Shown: positions 48,008 through 57,877, numbered from the stretch's first letter. The stretch: DNA of 64,000 nucleotides from Corynebacterium rhinophilum (GCF_030227225.1 NZ_JASPHQ010000002.1:62001-126000), one strand, 5' to 3'. Numbers and translations are program-made. Notes: a model not told the origin generated them from the sequence alone.

Positions 48008-49390
48008 GTGAAAAGATTCGCGACAGTTCCTGCGGTATGGGTGAGCTGGGTGCTCGCCCGCTTGGTTTTGGTCTATTTTTTGAAGCTCGACCAAAGCGCA
48101 CGCGGCGATGTTGCCTATTATTTCGCCGGCCTTTTTGGCACCGATCCTACGAAGATGACCGAATACCCCCACGCGGGCACGTGGCCCACCATCATCTTAA
48201 GCTGGTTCACCGGTGGAGACCGCGGCGTATTCTATATCGGCTTTACCATCATGACGCTGCTTGTCGATGCCACCTTCCTCGCCCTCCTGCTGCGCCACCA
48301 CGAACGCAATAAGCGGGTTTTTCTCGCCGGCTGGTTCTGGGTATTTTTTGGCACGGCTGCAGGACACGTCTTTGTGTGGCGCCTCGATATTTTTCCTGCC
48401 GTCGCCGTCGCCGGTGCCGCAGCGCTTCTTATTTCTCATCCCAAGACAGGCGCCGTCCTATTGGGCTTCGCTACCACCATGAAGCTCTGGCCAGGCGTCC
48501 TCGCGGCCGGACTGGTAGGGCGTTTTAATAACTCTAATTCCTGGCTGCGATTGACGTCCTATTTTGGCTCCGTTGCTGCTCTTTCTGCGTTCACAGTTTT
48601 TACCTCCGGTATGGACCGACTCCTTTCCCCACTGAATTATCAGGGGGTGCGCGGGCTCCAACTCGAATCCGTTCCGGCGACATACTTGCTATTGCAGGCA
48701 CATCTCAACCCGGGTAAATGGCGATTAGGTTATGCGCCCTCCAAGAGCTTTGAGATTTCTGGCCCGGGAGTCGATACCGCCATCATGTGGAGCACTATCG
48801 CGACGGCCGGGATGCTGGTATTTGCCCTGAGCTGGGCGCTATACCGTTTCTTCGCCGGAGGGTGGACCTCGCGAACGACCATCGCCTTCTTCACCCTCAT
48901 GGTGCTACTACTCATAGCCACCAATAAGGTATTTTCGCCCCAGTACATCATTTGGCTAGGCCCCCTCTTCGCTGTGGTCATACGCCAACAGCTCCCCGCC
49001 GGGTTTGTACCCATCAAAATCTGTCAGGGCCTCCTCGCTGTATGCGCAGTTGCAGCCGCCGCGCTTGGCACCTACATCTACCCTTTCCACTATGACTACG
49101 TGTGGAAGTATGTGGGCGAAAATCTGACTCCGGTCTACGTGCTCGTCGCCCGCAACGTCCTCATCCTCGTAGCGGTGCTCTTTGCGCTTATATGGTTCAT
49201 CCTTGAGGTGAGCTTGTCGCGACGCATAGAAAAAGCCATCGTGGCAGCAGGCGGCTTGGAAACAAGCCCGGAAGCCGGCGCAGAGAACGCGTCCTCGCCA
49301 AATACGGGGCGAATTAACGTGCCCGGTTCTGACACCCCTGCCGAAGCTGAAGCGAGCACCGATGCCGCTAAGGAGGTAACGCGCGGCTAA
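48008..49390 (+). CDS. GT87-family (DUF2029) membrane glycosyltransferase
   Basis: A polytopic GT-C protein of about 460 residues from the GTG at 48008 (MKRFATVPAVWVSW); the frame extends to 47870 but that part is not membrane-like. About ten helices are seen. The first external loop has DQSARGDVAYYFAGLF and TEYPHAGTWP, the acidic and EYP motifs usual in polyprenyl-phosphate-mannose-using enzymes. A ~60-residue Ala/Glu/Ser-rich cytoplasmic tail ends it. It faces the pimA operon, so an envelope mannan or arabinan role is likely, but substrate is unknown. Confidence 0.8.
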   Translation: MKRFATVPAVWVSWVLARLVLVYFLKLDQSARGDVAYYFAGLFGTDPTKMTEYPHAGTWPTIILSWFTGGDRGVFYIGFTIMTLLVDATFLALLLRHHERNKRVFLAGWFWVFFGTAAGHVFVWRLDIFPAVAVAGAAALLISHPKTGAVLLGFATTMKLWPGVLAAGLVGRFNNSNSWLRLTSYFGSVAALSAFTVFTSGMDRLLSPLNYQGVRGLQLESVPATYLLLQAHLNPGKWRLGYAPSKSFEISGPGVDTAIMWSTIATAGMLVFALSWALYRFFAGGWTSRTTIAFFTLMVLLLIATNKVFSPQYIIWLGPLFAVVIRQQLPAGFVPIKICQGLLAVCAVAAAALGTYIYPFHYDYVWKYVGENLTPVYVLVARNVLILVAVLFALIWFILEVSLSRRIEKAIVAAGGLETSPEAGAENASSPNTGRINVPGSDTPAEAEASTDAAKEVTRG

Positions 49391-49394
49391 GTTT

Positions 49395-49859
49395 TTAATC
49401 CGCCAGCATGTAGTCGAAGTACTCAGGTAATTTAGCGGTTCCGCCGAGGCGGAAGAAACGCACTGCTGGGCGCAGGCGCAGCGCACGCGTATCGCTGACT
49501 GCCTCGTTATAAAAGCGATGCGCTAACTGGATGCGGCCTTCTGCATCCGCCAAGGCGGCAGGGCGCTGGCCTACCGGAAAATCGCGCACAATGGCGGCCG
49601 AAAGCTCGCGTTCAACCATGGTGCGGGCTTGAAAATGCCCTTGCGAAAGCTCCGTGGATTCGGCCTTTTGTGCCAAGGCCGCAAGATCCGGAGCAACCGC
49701 CGCCGTTACCGCCGCTCGCCGGTCCAGCGCAGCCTGCAGCTGCGCCAGCGCAGCATCGGTGCGGATGTGCAGGAAATTTAGTCGCTGCGCTGTGAAAATG
49801 GCCCACGATCCCACAAGAATGAGCATAAGCAGCGCGATGGTTATTTCTATCGCCATCAT
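49395..49859 (-). CDS. LemA-like single-pass membrane protein of the PIM operon
   Basis: A 154-residue product with an N-terminal transmembrane helix (about 3-24), then LNFLHIRTDAALAQLQAALDRRAAV and a helical body ending FYNEAVSDTRALRLRPAVRFFRLGG. The RF-N-V/LR pattern resembles LemA proteins and the N-terminal part of mycobacterial Rv2609c, which has the same place after pimA but carries an extra Nudix domain. Its ATG overlaps the pimA stop by four bases. Function unknown. Confidence 0.7.
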   Translation of the reverse strand: MMAIEITIALLMLILVGSWAIFTAQRLNFLHIRTDAALAQLQAALDRRAAVTAAVAPDLAALAQKAESTELSQGHFQARTMVERELSAAIVRDFPVGQRPAALADAEGRIQLAHRFYNEAVSDTRALRLRPAVRFFRLGGTAKLPEYFDYMLAD

Positions 49860-50959
49860 CGCTTCACCCTCACCTTCGTGCCATCTTGCACCGTTTCATA
49901 AACTTGCATGACCGCCGCGGCAACATGGTCCCAGTCATACATCTGGGCGCGTTGCACGCCATTGCGCACCAATCGCCGCCGGTAGTCACCATCATCCAAG
50001 ACCTGGTTGAGCACGCGTGCCAAATCGGTGGCATCGCCAGTGCGGAATAGTGCTCCCGCAGGCTCTTCCGATTCTGCGTTGCAGACCGCACGAAAGGCCT
50101 CTAAATCAGAAGCCACGACGGCCGCACCGGCGGCCATTGCTTCTACCAGCACGATGCCAAAGCTTTCCCCGCCCGTATTGGGCGCCACGTAAACATCGGC
50201 CCGGCCTAAGATCTGTGCCTTTTCTGCATCGCTAACGCGCCCGACAAAGTCCACGCCCTCGACCTCGCGGGCGCGGCCGCCGCCCATAATGGTGACGCGA
50301 ATATTCTTATTGACCTGACGCAAAGCGGCTAACAGGATGTCTAGGCCCTTGCGCGGCTCGTCGAGGCGGCCGAGGAAGACGACCTCGAGTGGGGCATCGG
50401 CAAGCGCGGGCTGGCTTTTCTTGCGCGCTAGGGCGTAGACGGAGGTATCAACGCCGTTGGGAATCAGGACAGGATCACCACCCAATTGCTCCACCTGCCA
50501 GCGCCGCGCCATATCCGATACCGCAATGCCTCCGCGAATCTTTTCCAAAAAGGGTACGAGCAGCGGCTTTGCCAGGGTAAGGATGAGGGAATTCGCCGCC
50601 GAGGCGTGATACGTCGCCACCATGGGGCCATGCGCCACGGCCAAGGCAGTCATGGAAAAACTGGGGGAATTGGGCTCGTGGATATGCAGGACATCAAAAT
50701 CGCCGTCCTGGATGAAGCGCTTGACCTTGCGCGTTACCTTCGGCCCCACCGACAAGCGCGCGACCGAGCCGTTATACGCAATCGGGAAGGCAGGTCCACC
50801 CTTAACCACAAAATCCGGCAGTGGTGTGGTTTCCGCGGCGGGACCAAGGACCTGGACAAAGTGGCCTTGTTCTATAAAAACGGTGGCCAGATCAAGGATA
50901 TGAGCCTGCACGCCACCAGGTTCGTCAAAAGAATACGGGCAAATAATACCGATGCGCAT
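49856..50959 (-). CDS. pimA: Phosphatidylinositol alpha-mannosyltransferase
   Basis: Adds the first mannose of phosphatidylinositol mannosides, at the inner face of the membrane. The 367-residue GT4 enzyme opens MRIGIICPYSFDEPGGVQAH, with the GDP-mannose site in LGRLDEPRKGLDILLAAL and the EX7E motif in NTGGESFGIVLVEAMAAG. It overlaps the patA stop by one base. Context (pgsA-patA-pimA) makes PimA rather than another GT4 enzyme nearly certain. Confidence 0.95.
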   Translation of the reverse strand: MRIGIICPYSFDEPGGVQAHILDLATVFIEQGHFVQVLGPAAETTPLPDFVVKGGPAFPIAYNGSVARLSVGPKVTRKVKRFIQDGDFDVLHIHEPNSPSFSMTALAVAHGPMVATYHASAANSLILTLAKPLLVPFLEKIRGGIAVSDMARRWQVEQLGGDPVLIPNGVDTSVYALARKKSQPALADAPLEVVFLGRLDEPRKGLDILLAALRQVNKNIRVTIMGGGRAREVEGVDFVGRVSDAEKAQILGRADVYVAPNTGGESFGIVLVEAMAAGAAVVASDLEAFRAVCNAESEEPAGALFRTGDATDLARVLNQVLDDGDYRRRLVRNGVQRAQMYDWDHVAAAVMQVYETVQDGTKVRVKR

Positions 50960-51861
50960 TAACTGGAACGTTCCTTTCGCGCTTGCCGGCGCCGCTCCAC
51001 GTCCTCATTCCATTGCGTCTGCAGCATGTGCCAGTCCGCGGGGTGGCGTTGGATATTAGCCGCAAACCCATCCGCCATCCGCTGGGTGGTCGCTTGGACA
51101 TCGGTAACCTCAACTTCTGGCGACACCGACAAGCCCCAGCCATCGCCTTCAAACCACGAGTGCACCACGTGGAGCGCCGCGCCGGTTTCAATGGCTAGCT
51201 GCGCGGGACCGGCCGCCATATTGGCTTCCTCATCCATGAAATCTACCGTGATGCCGCGGCGGGTAATATCGCGTTCTGCCAATAGGCACACTACCCCTCC
51301 CTCCTGCAGGGCATCCTTCAGGCGTGCAAAGGGAGGGGCCGCGCCACCGGTAAGCGGCAGGACCTCAAAACCCAGTTCCTCGCGGTAATCCACGAAGGCA
51401 TCAAATAACACCTCCGGCTTTAAACGCTCCGCCACGGTGGTAAATTGCCCGTAGTGGCCCACCAAGAAGACCCCAGCCATATCCCAATTGCCGGAGTGCG
51501 GCAGCGCCAAGATGACGCCGCGGCCAGACTGCGCGGAGGCATCAAAGTGCTCGAGGCCTTCCAAGCCGCTCATGAGGCGCTCATGGAGTTGGGGATCCGC
51601 GTGAATCGCGGGCAGGCGGAACGCCTCCATCCAATAGCGCATATATGAACGCATGGAATCACGCACCAGCTGGCGGGTGACGTTTTCTGCCCCCACTACG
51701 CGGGTGAGGTTTCGTCGCAGGCCGTCCATGCCGCGCCCGTGGTTACTCGCGAAATCCGCCACCCACCGGAAGATGGTGCGCGCTACCGGTTCGGGCAGCC
51801 GGCGAACTACCTTCCAGCCCGCCAAATACCCGGCCGCTGCTACATCTTCTTTATCCCACAT
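50959..51861 (-). CDS. patA: Phosphatidylinositol mannoside acyltransferase
   Basis: Acylates the mannose of PIMs with acyl-CoA. From the ATG at 51861 (GGAGG nine to ten bases upstream) the product has 300 residues. The LpxL/HtrB-type motif HSGNWD (HX4D) lies in LALPHSGNWDMAGVF, followed by LPLTGGAAPPFARLKDAL and LLAERDITRRGITVDFMDE. It is coupled to pimA by a one-base overlap. Confidence 0.94.
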   Translation of the reverse strand: MWDKEDVAAAGYLAGWKVVRRLPEPVARTIFRWVADFASNHGRGMDGLRRNLTRVVGAENVTRQLVRDSMRSYMRYWMEAFRLPAIHADPQLHERLMSGLEGLEHFDASAQSGRGVILALPHSGNWDMAGVFLVGHYGQFTTVAERLKPEVLFDAFVDYREELGFEVLPLTGGAAPPFARLKDALQEGGVVCLLAERDITRRGITVDFMDEEANMAAGPAQLAIETGAALHVVHSWFEGDGWGLSVSPEVEVTDVQATTQRMADGFAANIQRHPADWHMLQTQWNEDVERRRQARKERSS

Positions 51862-51945
51862 GGTGCCGGATCCTCCAGAAAAGTTTGTGCGCAAACCACG
51901 AACTAGCCGGAACGATAGCCCCCGCTGCGCCCATGTTCGCTTGAT

Positions 51946-52554
51946 TTACATCTCGGCGTCTTGGCGCGCTGCAATGGCAATGCGCTGGTACACGGTAAAT
52001 ATTGAGCCTACTGCCAAGATCCACAGCGATACCGCCGCGGCGTACTCTACGCCCAAGCCCTCTAGGCCAATGCCGCCTAAAGCCAAGATGAGGCGCTCGG
52101 GGCGCTCAATCAGTCCGCCCACCATGGTGAAACCGGAGGCCTCTCCCCTAGCCTTGATATAGGAAATGACCTGGGAGCATACCAAGGTAATGAGGCAGGC
52201 CGCCACGGTCCATTTGGACGCGTCTGCGGTATACACCAGCCACCAAGCGATAGCGCAGAATAATGCGCCATCGGTAATGCGGTCACAGCTCGCATCCAGC
52301 GTGGCGCCGAAAGCGCTCGATTTACCGGTCAGGCGGGCCATGGTGCCATCGAGCATGTCAAAGGCGGCAAAGAGGCCGGATAGTACTGCAGCGATAAAGA
52401 GGTGGCCGGTAGGAATGAGGATCACCGAAATAGCGATGGTCACAATAGTGCCTACAACCGTGACCACGTTGGGTGTCAATCCCAACTTTAAAAAGGTCTT
52501 GGCTATAGGTTCCACCACCACGGCGGCGGGCTTTCGCCCATGCACGCTAAGCAC
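51946..52554 (-). CDS. pgsA: Phosphatidylinositol phosphate synthase (CDP-alcohol phosphatidyltransferase)
   Basis: Joins CDP-diacylglycerol to inositol 1-phosphate, giving the lipid used by PimA. The 202-residue membrane protein has the complete CDP-alcohol motif DMLDGTMARLTGKSSAFG then LDASCD (D-x2-DG-x2-AR-x8-G-x3-D-x3-D). The GTG at 52554 has GGAGG six bases before it and overlaps the HIT gene by eight bases. A short Arg-rich C-terminus follows the last helix. Confidence 0.93.
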   Translation of the reverse strand: MLSVHGRKPAAVVVEPIAKTFLKLGLTPNVVTVVGTIVTIAISVILIPTGHLFIAAVLSGLFAAFDMLDGTMARLTGKSSAFGATLDASCDRITDGALFCAIAWWLVYTADASKWTVAACLITLVCSQVISYIKARGEASGFTMVGGLIERPERLILALGGIGLEGLGVEYAAAVSLWILAVGSIFTVYQRIAIAARQDAEM

Positions 52555-53116
52555 GCGAGTCCTCCTCTTCCATGTCACGCCAACCCTCTGCCAGGACACG
52601 ACGGGTGTCTTGCAGTAGTTGCGGTAATACCTTAGTCCCATCGAGGACAGTCATAAAGTTACTATCCCCGGGCCACCTTGGCACCACATGCAAATGCAGG
52701 TGGTCTCCCACTGAGCCGCCGGACGCGCGCCCCAGGTTAAAGCCCACATTAATGGCCTCTGGCTGTGAGACGCGCTTGAGCACCCGCACGGCCTTTTGGG
52801 CAAAGGCCATGAGCTCGTGGGATTCCTCCTCGGTGAGGTTTTCCAGCTCGGATTCCTTGCGGTACGGCACCACCATGAGGTGGCCGGCGTTATAGGGGAA
52901 CAGATTGAGCAGCGCATATACCGACTCACCGCGCGCAATGATGAGTCCATCCTCATCACTGCCCTTGGGTGCTTCCACGAAGGGATCCCCGGACCGCTGC
53001 GCGATATAGGCCATCCGGTACGGCGCCCACAGTCGCTCCAACCGGTCCGGCTCACCGGCACCGGTATCGACGAACGTCTCCTCGCTATGTCCCTTCTGCG
53101 GGTTAGCGCCGGGCAC
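52547..53116 (-). CDS. HIT-family nucleotide phosphorylase/hydrolase
   Basis: The histidine triad reads [17 protein letters not shown] near residues 135-150. About 189 residues from the GTG at 53116, overlapping the thrS stop by fourteen bases; a frame extends further up but runs inside thrS. The mycobacterial gene in the same place (Rv2613c) is a diadenosine tetraphosphate phosphorylase, so that activity is likely. It links thrS, whose family can make dinucleoside polyphosphates, to the lipid genes. Confidence 0.9.
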   Translation of the reverse strand: MPGANPQKGHSEETFVDTGAGEPDRLERLWAPYRMAYIAQRSGDPFVEAPKGSDEDGLIIARGESVYALLNLFPYNAGHLMVVPYRKESELENLTEEESHELMAFAQKAVRVLKRVSQPEAINVGFNLGRASGGSVGDHLHLHVVPRWPGDSNFMTVLDGTKVLPQLLQDTRRVLAEGWRDMEEEDSRA

Positions 53117-55166
53117 GAATGAGCTCTTCTGTCGGCTGCTCGTTGGTGCGCTCTGCCACCCACGTGGAGATGAGCTCAACGGCTTCCTCGACGGGCACTC
53201 CATTGACCTGCGTGCCATCCAAGAAGCGGAAGGACACCGCACCGGCTTCCACATCGCGGGCACCGGCGACCAGCATGAAGGGCACCTTACCTGTCGTGTG
53301 GTTGCGGATCTTTTTCTGCATGCGGTCATCGGAGGTATCCACGTCCGCGCGAATGCCCTTGACGCGCAGCTTGGCGGCGACGTCTTCCAGATGCGGGACG
53401 AAGTCATCCGCAACGGGAATGCCCATGACCTGGTGCGGTGCCAACCACGCCGGGAAGGCGCCCGCGTAGTGCTCAAGGAGCACACCGAAGAAGCGCTCGA
53501 TGGAGCCGAAGAGGGCCCGGTGAATCATGATCGGGCGCTTCTTCGTGCCATCGGAGGCAGTGTACTCCAGCTCAAAACGCTCGGGCAGGTTGAAGTCCAG
53601 CTGCACCGTGGACATCTGCCAGGTACGTCCAATGGCATCGCGAGCCTGGACGGAGATCTTCGGCCCGTAGAACGCGGCGCCCTCAGGGTCAGGAACGAGC
53701 TCGAGGCCGGATTTTTCCGCCACAGACTGCAAGATCGTGGTCGAGCGCTCCCAAATCTCATCGGAGCCGACAAACTTATTGGGGTCCTTGGTGGAAAGCT
53801 CCAAGTAGAAATCGGAAAGGCCGTAATCCTCAAGCAGCGAAATGATGAAGTCCAGAACCTGGGTAAGCTCTTCTTCCAGCTGCTCTTCGGTGCAGTAAAT
53901 GTGGGCATCGTCCTGGGTAAAGCCGCGCGCACGGGTCAGGCCATGCACCACGCCGGACTTTTCGTAGCGGTAGACCGTACCGAATTCAAAAAGGCGCAGC
54001 GGCAACTCACGGTAGGAACGGCCGCGGGATGCAAAGATCAGGTTGTGCATCGGGCAGTTCATCGGCTTGGCGTAGTAGTCCTGCGGCTCCTTGACTGTAT
54101 TTCCCTCGGCGTCATACTCGCCATCGAGCTGCATCGGCGGGAACATGCCATCGGAGTAGAAATCAAGGTGGCCGGATTTACGGAAGAGGTCGCCCTTGGT
54201 GATGTGCGGGGTATTGACAAAGGAGTAACCCGCCTGCACGTGGCGGTTGCGGGAGTGGTTTTCCATCTCCATGCGCACGGTCGCGCCATTGGGGTGGAAT
54301 ACCGGGAAACCGGAACCGATTTCATCCGGGAAGGAAAACAGGTCTAGTTCTTGGCCCAAGCGGCGGTGATCGCGCTTTTCTGCCTCTTCCACCATGGTCT
54401 GGTAGGCGGCCAATGCGTCCTTGGACTCAAAGGCGGTGCCGTAGATGCGCTGCAGGCCAGCGTTAGCCTGGTCGCCGCGCCAGTAGGCGGCGGACGAACG
54501 AGTCAGGGCAAAGGCTGGAATATATTTTGTGGTGGGAACGTGTGGGCCGCGACATAGGTCAAACCATTCCACCTCATTGGTGCGCGGGTTCACGTTGTCA
54601 TAATGCGTCAAGTCACCGGCACCGACCTCGGCGGCCTCATCGGAGTCTGGGTCCACATTGCCCTTGTCCTGGATAAGTTCCAGCTTGAAGGGCTCATCCT
54701 GCAAGGCCTGCTCTGCCTCAGCCGTGGACACGTAGGTGTGGCGCTCGAAGCGCTGGCCACCCTTGATGATCTTCTTCATCCGCTTTTCCAGGGCCTTGAG
54801 ATCCTCCGGGGTGAAGGGCTCAGCGGTCTGGAAATCGAAGTAGAAGCCGTTTTCAATGGATGGGCCAATGCCCAGCTTGGTGCCGGGGAACTCGGCTTGC
54901 ACGGCCTGGGCCATGACGTGGGCGCAGGAGTGGCGAATGACGGCGCGGCCATCTTCCTCACAGGCGGCTACCGGAACAAACGTCGATTCCTCATCCGGGG
55001 TGTGCGAGAGGTCAAAAAGAGTACCGTCCACGCCGCGGACTACCACGACTGCCTCTGGGCCCTTATTGGGCAGGTCCAGCTCGCGGAGGACCGCGCCAAC
55101 CGCTTGTCCGGCCGGCACGGTGAAGGATTCGTAATTTACCGGTGCCGCGGGAATAAGTTCCGCCAT
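53103..55166 (-). CDS. thrS: Threonyl-tRNA synthetase
   Basis: Charges tRNA-Thr. The 687-residue product has a TGS domain (to about 75), the editing domain with [13 protein letters not shown] (HxxxH) and [13 protein letters not shown], the class II core with [30 protein letters not shown] in part (zinc Cys), and a C-terminal anticodon domain with [20 protein letters not shown]. It heads the thrS-HIT-pgsA-patA-pimA operon. No T-box or operator hairpin is seen in the short leader. Confidence 0.98.
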   Translation of the reverse strand: MAELIPAAPVNYESFTVPAGQAVGAVLRELDLPNKGPEAVVVVRGVDGTLFDLSHTPDEESTFVPVAACEEDGRAVIRHSCAHVMAQAVQAEFPGTKLGIGPSIENGFYFDFQTAEPFTPEDLKALEKRMKKIIKGGQRFERHTYVSTAEAEQALQDEPFKLELIQDKGNVDPDSDEAAEVGAGDLTHYDNVNPRTNEVEWFDLCRGPHVPTTKYIPAFALTRSSAAYWRGDQANAGLQRIYGTAFESKDALAAYQTMVEEAEKRDHRRLGQELDLFSFPDEIGSGFPVFHPNGATVRMEMENHSRNRHVQAGYSFVNTPHITKGDLFRKSGHLDFYSDGMFPPMQLDGEYDAEGNTVKEPQDYYAKPMNCPMHNLIFASRGRSYRELPLRLFEFGTVYRYEKSGVVHGLTRARGFTQDDAHIYCTEEQLEEELTQVLDFIISLLEDYGLSDFYLELSTKDPNKFVGSDEIWERSTTILQSVAEKSGLELVPDPEGAAFYGPKISVQARDAIGRTWQMSTVQLDFNLPERFELEYTASDGTKKRPIMIHRALFGSIERFFGVLLEHYAGAFPAWLAPHQVMGIPVADDFVPHLEDVAAKLRVKGIRADVDTSDDRMQKKIRNHTTGKVPFMLVAGARDVEAGAVSFRFLDGTQVNGVPVEEAVELISTWVAERTNEQPTEELIRARR

Positions 55167-55243
55167 ATTCGCGCTCCTTTTTGCGCTCGCGCAGATACGG
55201 CATACCTGGCCGCATCCACTAGTTAAATTTACGGATAGTCATT

Positions 55244-56470
55244 CTACAGGCCTGCATGCGTGCAAAGCGATTCCGCCCACCACGTTTCTTTACCATCGCC
55301 GCCTTTGGTTCCCGGCGGGCAGAAATACATCGCCGAACCAATGTGGGTCAGCCACTCATTCAGCAGGTCCGCCTCATCAAGGCGCGCCTGGATGGGCTCG
55401 AATTGCTTGGTGGGATCCTGTTGGTAGCAAATAAAGATTTGACCAATATTGGATAGTTGGCCATCCTTGCCATCCGGCGGCAGCTCGTAGTTATAGGGGC
55501 GGCGCAAAATCTTTTGCTCTGGGTGGTCCTTCGGCGCGGTGGCGCGCGCCATGTGGGAATTCTTATCAATGACGGGCAAGCCATACTCATCCGTGGCCTT
55601 AAAGTCCGCCTCATCGAATTCCTTATCACCCGTAAGCGGTGCCCCATTTTCCAGTTTGCGGCCCACCGCATTTTCGCGGGAAGGCCGATCCAGCTTTTCC
55701 CAGGTGTCGAGGTTCATGCGGATGCGGCGCACCACCATGGCCGCGCCACCCTGCTGCCACTTTGGTCCGTCCTCGATCCAGACCTGGTCGGCGAATTCTT
55801 CATCGCCGTGCGGGTTAACGGTGCCATCTTTTTGGCCAAACATATTGCGAGCGGTTTCGCCCTTTTCGTGGCTGCCGTAGGCGTTGATAAAGCCCTGCTG
55901 CAGCCAGCTAACTTCGGCATAATGCTCGCCTGAGCGCACCATGTGCCGCAGGGCGTAGGTATTCATCAGCGGGTCATCGCTGCAGATTTGCAGGACGATG
56001 TCAGTCTGGCCCCACTTTTCTTCTAATTGGTCGCGGGAATAGGCGCGGACATCGCCAAGCCACTCCGGTTTATCCACGCCCAGCAGCGAGAAAATGCTCT
56101 CACCCAGCCCACACGTGATGGTGAGGTTCGCCGGCTGGCGCACCATTTCCGGCTCCAAAGTCCCCAACGGGGGCTGGCCCGTACACAGCGCACGCGCATC
56201 CTCGGTCCACAACTTCATCAGGCGGGCAAAGCCCTGCTTGCCGATGTCCCCTTTGAGATCAAAGCCCACCAAGTTCAGGTGTGCTTGCTCCGGCGTGTCA
56301 ATGCCGGCCTGGTGTGGGCCGTCGAAAGCTACGGTGGCATCGGCAAGCGGAGTGTTCTCCTCCGCTTCAGCGTTTGGTGTTGATCTATCCGAGTTGCACC
56401 CCACCAGCGCAAAGGCACTGGTAAACACTGCAGCGCCAGTGAGAAATCCCCTTCTGCTGAATCCCGTCAT
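55244..56470 (-). CDS. Dyp-type haem peroxidase / EfeB-like, Tat-exported lipoprotein
   Basis: A 408-residue peroxidase with a Tat motif (SRRGFL, residues 5-10) and lipobox ending LVGC (Cys25). The Dyp signature is seen in NMFGQKDGTVNP (GxxDG), and the proximal-His region in IDKNSHMARATAP followed by RRPYNYE. EfeB-type members may remove iron from haem or oxidise Fe2+. It is two bases after the PCuAC gene. EfeU and EfeO, the usual partners, are absent. Confidence 0.9.
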   Translation of the reverse strand: MTGFSRRGFLTGAAVFTSAFALVGCNSDRSTPNAEAEENTPLADATVAFDGPHQAGIDTPEQAHLNLVGFDLKGDIGKQGFARLMKLWTEDARALCTGQPPLGTLEPEMVRQPANLTITCGLGESIFSLLGVDKPEWLGDVRAYSRDQLEEKWGQTDIVLQICSDDPLMNTYALRHMVRSGEHYAEVSWLQQGFINAYGSHEKGETARNMFGQKDGTVNPHGDEEFADQVWIEDGPKWQQGGAAMVVRRIRMNLDTWEKLDRPSRENAVGRKLENGAPLTGDKEFDEADFKATDEYGLPVIDKNSHMARATAPKDHPEQKILRRPYNYELPPDGKDGQLSNIGQIFICYQQDPTKQFEPIQARLDEADLLNEWLTHIGSAMYFCPPGTKGGDGKETWWAESLCTHAGL

Positions 56471-56472
56471 GA

Positions 56473-57114
56473 CTAGTGCTTGTGATTTTCTTTCTCGTCG
56501 TCCTTGCCGGAGTGCTCGTGGCCTGCATGATCGGAGTGATCGTGGCCTGCGTGACCGTGGTCCATGCCCTCCATGTCGCCGTAGTCCTCATCGCCAGCAC
56601 CCATGGTGCGGGCCTGGATGGTGCCCAGGTCAAGCTCCTCGCCGTCAGACAGGGTGACCGTCATCTCGAGGGAATCACCAGGCATGATGCCTTCCTTCAT
56701 GCCCATCAGCATGAAGTGGTCACCGCCAGGAGCAAGCTCGTGGCTCTCGCCGGCCTTGACAACCAAGGGGCTGGATTTTTCGCGCATCTGGCCATCGACG
56801 GTCTCGTGAATCTGGTTCATCTCTGCGTCCAGGCTCGTGGAGAAACCGGTAATCTCGATGTCTTTATCCGAGTGGTTGACCAACGTACCGAAGATGGCGG
56901 TCATATCCTTGTCTTCGTTGGCGCGGACGACGGCGTCCTCGAAGGTCAGGTCCTTATCCGCTGCAGCGGTAGATTTACTGGTTTCTGCGGTGGAAGAAGC
57001 GGCCGAAGTCGACTCCGAATTGCTGGAATCGCTCTCGTTATCCGGGGAGCAGCCAGCAAGAACCAGGGCGCTGAGGGAAACGCTGGCAATCAGGCGGGAA
57101 ATTTTCTTAGTCAT
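56473..57114 (-). CDS. PCuAC-type copper chaperone, lipoprotein
   Basis: Extracytoplasmic Cu(I) carrier. The 213-residue product has a lipobox LVLAGC (Cys22), an acidic Ser-rich linker, then the PCuAC domain. Its copper motif is M-x10-M-x22-HxM: MNQIHETVDGQM then GGDHFMLMGM. The last ~40 residues are a His/Asp/Met-rich tail (for example MDHGHAGHDHSDHAGHEH), a second metal-binding site. It overlaps the CopC gene by one base and the Dyp gene follows after two bases. Confidence 0.92.
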   Translation of the reverse strand: MTKKISRLIASVSLSALVLAGCSPDNESDSSNSESTSAASSTAETSKSTAAADKDLTFEDAVVRANEDKDMTAIFGTLVNHSDKDIEITGFSTSLDAEMNQIHETVDGQMREKSSPLVVKAGESHELAPGGDHFMLMGMKEGIMPGDSLEMTVTLSDGEELDLGTIQARTMGAGDEDYGDMEGMDHGHAGHDHSDHAGHEHSGKDDEKENHKH

Positions 57115-57686
57115 TATTTGTGACCTTTCGAGTCGTTTCGACGAGTTTTAGCAATCAACAAAGCCAGCACGGCCGCTATGGCCAGCACACCGCCCACGCC
57201 CAGGATGATTTTCACCGAGGTGGGCATATCGCTCGAAGAATCTGCAGCTCCATCTGCATCTGCAGCGTCGGTGGAAGAAGCATCATCGCTATCCTCACCT
57301 TTCACCGTAAATGAGACCCCACCGCGCGTGGCGTGTCCATCCGAGGAGGTGATGTTGTAACCCACCTGGTAGTTTCCTGGCCCGGGATCGACATCATCTG
57401 GAGTCGTGATCGTGAGATCGCGGTCATCTAGCTCCGGCTCCTGGCTAAAGATCTGTTCGCCAGTGTCCTTATTGGTCACCGCAAAGGTGTTGAACTGATC
57501 CTTTGGGATGCCGGAAAACTCCAGGGTGATTTCCTCAGGAAACTCCTCGAGCTGGTCGCCCTCCTTTACGGTTCCGCCTACGACGGAATCGTGCGCCAGT
57601 GCTACAGGTGCGGATCCGCCCGCGATAAGTGCGGTAGCTCCCACCGCAACTGCCGTGCGACGCAACCAAGGTACGCGATGGCTCAT
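57114..57686 (-). CDS. CopC/YcnJ-type copper-binding protein with C-terminal anchor
   Basis: A 190-residue protein from the ATG at 57686 (AAGGAG upstream). The signal peptide cut ALA-H leaves His32 as the mature N-terminus, and the CopC Cu(II) brace is completed by Asp116 and His118 in SSDGHATRG. After an acidic Ala/Asp-rich linker a transmembrane helix (about 160-180) and a basic end anchor it. There is no CopD domain. It is first in the copC-PCuAC-Dyp operon. Confidence 0.92.
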   Translation of the reverse strand: MSHRVPWLRRTAVAVGATALIAGGSAPVALAHDSVVGGTVKEGDQLEEFPEEITLEFSGIPKDQFNTFAVTNKDTGEQIFSQEPELDDRDLTITTPDDVDPGPGNYQVGYNITSSDGHATRGGVSFTVKGEDSDDASSTDAADADGAADSSSDMPTSVKIILGVGGVLAIAAVLALLIAKTRRNDSKGHK

Positions 57687-57877
57687 TTTCAGCTCCTTCA
57701 GTTCTGAATTTTGCGTATGCATGCAAAGACATCCTATCCCCAACGAACATCTTGGTGACATTCGTGGTCATCAGGGTATCTCTATCAATAGTCGGTAACC
57801 GTATCTTCATAGTTCCGCATCGAAGCGAAAAAGTCTGCGATCTCCATCACTTCAAAAGTGTGGGGTGTGGCGGATAC

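Noticed and set aside
53298..54347. 349-codon open frame antisense to thrS
   Set aside because: No domain or ribosome site; thrS covers all of it with complete motifs.
55167..55243. T-box or similar riboswitch in the thrS leader
   Set aside because: The gap is only 77 bases and lacks the T-box sequence TGGNACCGCG and any terminator-antiterminator pair.
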